This document shows positions 13,260-16,040 of a DNA stretch of 16,040 nucleotides, in pieces (position 1 is the first letter of the stretch; each line of letters starts with the position of its first letter). The stretch comes from Conexibacter sp. (lineage in GTDB: Bacteria > Actinomycetota > Thermoleophilia > Solirubrobacterales > Solirubrobacteraceae). Location of the stretch: positions 1 to 16,040 of the forward strand of contig JAOPZG010000221.1 in assembly GCA_025964215.1 (NCBI GenBank), given 5' to 3'. Made by a program: the position numbers and the translations under genes. The notes under the pieces are model-generated. The model was not told where the DNA came from, searched no databases, and saw nothing but the letters and a program-made list of their open reading frames with translations.

Positions 13260-13696
13260 CAGGCGGCGCTCGCTTCCGCGACGGGGCCCGTGCGCCAGAC
13301 GATGATCTTGCGGCCGGTGACGAGCTGCTCGCCGGCGCCATCGCGGATGTCGAACTCGATCGTCACGAACGGCCGCCCGCGCTTGACCTCCTTGTTCCCG
13401 ACCCAGACGGTGATCTCAACGTCATTGTCTACTTCCAACGTGCCGTGGAACTCGAGCTCCTGCTTGGCCAGCACGCTGCCCGCCGGGATCCCGCCCATGG
13501 CGCGCCGCAGCGCATGCAGGAAGAGCACCGGGAAGACGGCCGGAGGTGCCAGGGACACGACCGACGGCGTGCCAATCGCACCCGCCAACCGGCCCGCCAA
13601 GTCGGCCGAGACCGTCTCGGTGAACGGCCCCAGGCGCTCGTCCACGACGAGGTCGTCGTAGGCGACGTTGGACAGTGCGGGTGGATCGCCGCTCAT
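13259..13696 (-). CDS. MaoC-like N-terminal-type hot-dog protein (non-catalytic hydratase partner)
   Basis: This 145-residue protein has the FAS1-like/MaoC N-terminal dehydratase pattern: an early acidic helix, APPAVFPVLFLHALRRAMGG (about 50-69), the hot-dog helix region with LAKQELEFHGTLEVDNDVEI, then VKRGRPFVTIEFDI. The D-x4-H catalytic motif is absent, as expected for the partner that shapes the acyl-binding tunnel. It lies between the synthetase (stop directly abutting its ATG, no gap) and the catalytic subunit (one-base overlap). The three genes are almost certainly one operon, and hydratase and ligase probably act on the same acyl chain. Confidence 0.83.
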   Translation of the reverse strand: MSGDPPALSNVAYDDLVVDERLGPFTETVSADLAGRLAGAIGTPSVVSLAPPAVFPVLFLHALRRAMGGIPAGSVLAKQELEFHGTLEVDNDVEITVWVGNKEVKRGRPFVTIEFDIRDGAGEQLVTGRKIIVWRTGPVAEASAA

Positions 13697-15364
13697 CTAG
13701 CTCTTGGCTCCTTCGTAGAGGGCGGCGTGCGCCGCGCGCAGCTTGTACTTCAGCACCTTGCCCCCGACGGTGGTCGGCAGCTCGTCGACCAACACGATGC
13801 CCTTGGGGCTCTCGAAGCCGGCCAGGCGCTCGCGGCAGAAGGCCATCAGCACGTCGGCCTCGGGCAGCGAGCCCTCGGCCGGGATGACGAACGCGGTGAC
13901 CGCCTCGCCCCAGTGGTCGTGCGGCAGCCCGACGACCGCGGCCACGCTCACCTCGGGATGCTGGCGCAGCACGGCCTCCACGCGCAGCGACGAGACGTTC
14001 TCGCCGCCGGACTTCACGATGTCCTTGCTGCGGTCGACCATGATCCGCAGGCCGTCGGCGTCGTACTCGCAGACGTCGCCGGAGTGGAACCAGCCGCCGC
14101 GGAACGCCTCGCGCGTGGCCTCCTCGTCCTGGTAGTAGCCGGCGGTGACGACCGGTGAGCGGTAGATGACCTCGCCCGGCACGCCCGGCCGGTCGCGCAG
14201 CGAGACGCCGTCCTCGTCGACGACGTCGCCGGCGACCATCGGGTTCGGCACGCCCACGTAGTTGTGCTCGGGCGCGGTGCGCAGGAAGGTCTCGCGCCAC
14301 TTGTCGGGCCAGAAGCGATGGCAGGAGATCGCCTCGGTCTGCCCGAGGATCTCGCAGGCCAGGAAGTCCTCGCCGCAGTGGCGCTTCAGCGCGGCGATCA
14401 GCCCGGGCGGCGCCGCCGTCCAGCCGTAGATCGCGACGGTCAGCGACCGCACGTCGTACGACAACGGCTCGCGGTCCAGCGCGGCCACCAGGTCGGTCAG
14501 CATCGCGGGCGAGCCGGCCCACAGCGCGGTCGCGCCCTCCTTGGTGATCGCCGCCGCGATCTTCTCCGGGTCCGGCCCGCGGCCCATGATCAGCGTGCCG
14601 CCCGAGAGGAACGCCGGGAAGCTGAAGATCTGGTCGGCGATGTGGAAGATCAGCGGCAGGAACGCGCAGAGCCGCAGGTCGCACTCGATCTTCAGCCCGC
14701 GCGTGAGCGTCAGCGCGAACGAGTAGCCCGCGAGGTAGCTGTAGTTGTGCGACACCATCGCGCCCTTGGGCATCGCGGTCGTGCCCGAGGTGAAGATGAT
14801 CTCCCAGACGTCGTCGGCGTGGATCTCGACGTCCGGCTCGTCAGACGACGCACCCTCCACGAACGCGCCGAAGCCGATCGAGCCCTCGACGGGCCCGCCG
14901 CCGATCTCGATCGTCACGTCGGGGGTCAGACCCCGCAACGCGAAGCCCTCGCGCGCCTTCGGCCACAGGACCGCGTCCACGATGCTGAACCGCGGAGCCG
15001 CGCGCTCGAGCAGGTAGCCGATCACGTCCGGGGCCAACATGGGGTTGATCGGCACGACGGTCAGCCCCGCCTTGGCGACGCCGAACTTGAACAAGTAGGC
15101 CTCGACCGAGTTGTCGCAGAACATCGCGACGCGGTCGCCGCGCTCCAGCCCGCGGGCCAGCAGCGCGTTGGCGATGCGGTTGGCCAGCGCGTCGGCCTCG
15201 CGATAGGTGACCCGCTGCAGCGCGGGATCGGCGAAGGCGCCGTCCCACGCGACGATGGCCTCCTTGTCGGGGTAGCTCCAGGTGACCCGCTCGAAGAGGT
15301 CTCCCACGCTGACCCGCTCCCAGCGCGCGACCGCGCGCCTCCCGTGCAGGCTCGTCACATCCAT
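13697..15364 (-). CDS. Acyl-CoA synthetase (AMP-forming), FadD-like
   Basis: The protein has 555 residues from ATG 15364 (MDVTSLHGRRAVARWERVSV). It carries the full set of ANL motifs: EIIFTSGTTAMPKGAMVSH at about 186-204, LTVAIYGWTAAPPGL, EILGQTEA, GGWFHSGDV, DRSKDIVKSGGENVSS and the terminal PTTVGGKVLKYKLR with adenylation Lys536. It follows the FadD/long-chain and alicyclic-acid ligase branch and is only distantly like the other synthetase in this window, so the two probably activate different acids. The open frame runs on upstream of the ATG to beyond 15900, but that part opposes the divergent MDR gene and is a shadow. A TAGCGT -10-like box ends seven bases before the ATG, suggesting a leaderless message. 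Confidence 0.92.
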   Translation of the reverse strand: MDVTSLHGRRAVARWERVSVGDLFERVTWSYPDKEAIVAWDGAFADPALQRVTYREADALANRIANALLARGLERGDRVAMFCDNSVEAYLFKFGVAKAGLTVVPINPMLAPDVIGYLLERAAPRFSIVDAVLWPKAREGFALRGLTPDVTIEIGGGPVEGSIGFGAFVEGASSDEPDVEIHADDVWEIIFTSGTTAMPKGAMVSHNYSYLAGYSFALTLTRGLKIECDLRLCAFLPLIFHIADQIFSFPAFLSGGTLIMGRGPDPEKIAAAITKEGATALWAGSPAMLTDLVAALDREPLSYDVRSLTVAIYGWTAAPPGLIAALKRHCGEDFLACEILGQTEAISCHRFWPDKWRETFLRTAPEHNYVGVPNPMVAGDVVDEDGVSLRDRPGVPGEVIYRSPVVTAGYYQDEEATREAFRGGWFHSGDVCEYDADGLRIMVDRSKDIVKSGGENVSSLRVEAVLRQHPEVSVAAVVGLPHDHWGEAVTAFVIPAEGSLPEADVLMAFCRERLAGFESPKGIVLVDELPTTVGGKVLKYKLRAAHAALYEGAKS

Positions 15365-15371
15365 GCCGGCG

Positions 15372-15377
15372 ACGCTA
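15372..15377 (-). promoter_or_regulatory. -10 box of the ligase-hydratase operon
   Basis: Minus-strand TAGCGT matches TANNNT. Seven bases lie between it and the ATG at 15364, exactly the arrangement seen before the AtuA gene, so the mRNA is predicted to start at the ATG. No clear -35 was found at the usual distance. Confidence 0.45.
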
Positions 15378-15399
15378 ATGGCTGCGCGCCAACCGGGCG

Positions 15400-15415
15400 C
15401 TGGCGCAAGCGCCAG
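15400..15415. promoter_or_regulatory. Candidate operator in the ligase/MDR divergent region
   Basis: CTGGCGC-AA-GCGCCAG has seven-base perfect arms around two bases. It lies in the 87-base region between the ligase and the MDR oxidoreductase, about 23 bases upstream of the ligase -10 box. It could be a dimeric regulator site controlling one or both directions. No regulator gene lies beside it, so the protein is unknown. Confidence 0.4.
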
Positions 15416-15451
15416 TTTCCCCAGGCGCCGCGGCCCGCGAGCCTGCGAGGC

Positions 15452-16040
15452 GTGCGCACCCGCCGGCTCGTCGTCCTCGATCGCTTCGGCCCGCCCGAGG
15501 TGCTGCGCTGGACGACCGGACCGCTCGCCGCGCCCGCCGAAGACGAGCTCCTGGTCGCCGTCGAGGCGATCGGCGTCAACTTCGCCGACACCATGGTCCG
15601 CCGCGGCGAGTACCGCCGCGACCAGCCGCTCACGTTCACGCCGGGCTTCGCGGTCGCCGGCCACACGGTGCCCGGCAGCGCGCCGGTCGTCGCCTTCTGC
15701 GAGGACGGCGGCGGCTACGCCGACCACGTCGTCGTCCCGGCGCGCAACGTCTTCCCGGTCCTCGACGGCGTCGCGCCGCGCGACGCGGTCGCGCTCTTCA
15801 CCCAGGGCACGACGGCGTGGTTCGCGCTGCACCGCTACGGCCGGATCCGCGAAGGCGAGACCGTGCTCGTCCACGCGGCCGCCGGCGGCCTCGGCGCGAT
15901 GACCGTGATGCTCGCCGTCCACGCCGGCGCGCGCGTCGTCGCGACCGCCTCGACGCCGGAGAAGCTCGCGCTCGCGCGCGCCGACGGCGCCCACGAGACC
16001 GTCCTCGCCGACCCCGCGACGCTCACGCAGGCGGTGCGCG
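15452..16040 (+). CDS. Quinone oxidoreductase-like MDR protein (3' truncated)
   Basis: From GTG 15452 the frame is open to the end of the window, about 196 residues. The GroES-like N-terminal domain is recognisable (RLVVLDRFGPPEVLRW, EAIGVNFADTMVRRGEY), then FTQGTTAWFALHRYGRI and the NADPH-binding motif HAAAGGLGAMTVMLA (Gly145, Gly146, Gly148), followed by VATASTPEKLALARADGA. These are typical of zinc-free NADPH:quinone oxidoreductases and enoyl reductases of the medium-chain dehydrogenase superfamily. No zinc-ligand cysteine motif is visible. GCGAGG lies only one base before the GTG, too close for an ideal ribosome binding site, so the start is moderately certain. It is divergent from the ligase operon and may reduce an enone intermediate or a quinone. 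Confidence 0.85.
   Translation, partial: MRTRRLVVLDRFGPPEVLRWTTGPLAAPAEDELLVAVEAIGVNFADTMVRRGEYRRDQPLTFTPGFAVAGHTVPGSAPVVAFCEDGGGYADHVVVPARNVFPVLDGVAPRDAVALFTQGTTAWFALHRYGRIREGETVLVHAAAGGLGAMTVMLAVHAGARVVATASTPEKLALARADGAHETVLADPATLTQAVR

Noticed and set aside
15365..15994. N-terminal extension of the FadD-like ligase
   Set aside because: The frame stays open but opposes the divergent MDR gene, whose motifs are clear. Ligase homology begins at the ATG at 15364.

Overview
The window is very GC-rich (well above 70% by eye), densely packed DNA with 1- to 4-base gene overlaps, GTG starts and TANNNT-type -10 boxes set directly before start codons. This fits a high-GC actinobacterium. The mix of catabolic CoA-thioester genes would suit a soil lineage such as Thermoleophilia/Solirubrobacterales, but that placement is inference. 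There are 16 protein genes and two of them run off the ends. I saw no tRNA, rRNA, CRISPR array or insertion sequence. No gene-free stretch exceeds about 90 bases.

Layout. (1) 1-1637, plus strand: the C-terminal part of an MmgE/PrpD-family protein, overlapped by a CrtC-like (hydroxyneurosporene synthase-related) protein. (2) 1667-2281, minus strand: a TetR regulator. It is divergent from (3), and a small AT-rich island between them carries two overlapping promoters around an imperfect palindrome. (3) 2345-8529, plus strand: an AtuA-family protein, biotin carboxylase, biotin carboxyl carrier protein (BCCP), carboxyltransferase and a crotonase-fold protein. This resembles the Atu/Liu (acyclic terpene/leucine) carboxylation routes. 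(4) 8532-10615, minus strand: an acyl-CoA synthetase followed by a VOC (glyoxalase-fold) protein. (5) 10706-12879, plus strand: a two-subunit IpdAB/glutaconate-CoA-transferase-like enzyme and a carboxymuconolactone-decarboxylase-family protein. (6) 12876-15364, minus strand: a second acyl-CoA synthetase and a two-protein MaoC-type hydratase. (7) 15452 onward, plus strand: the start of a quinone-oxidoreductase-like MDR (medium-chain dehydrogenase/reductase) enzyme.

Working together. The two ligases would activate acids to CoA thioesters. The biotin enzyme would carboxylate an enoyl-CoA. The crotonase and MaoC proteins would hydrate or isomerise enoyl-CoAs, and the IpdAB-like pair would open a ring or transfer CoA. 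The set looks like a catabolic island for a branched, terpenoid-like or alicyclic acid. The substrate cannot be read from sequence, and the acyl-CoA dehydrogenase, hydroxyacyl dehydrogenase, thiolase and lyase steps are not in this window.

The most striking feature is that the carboxylase alpha subunit is split into biotin carboxylase and BT-BCCP (biotin-transfer plus carrier) genes that lie in the same reading frame, separated only by one amber codon and one sense codon.
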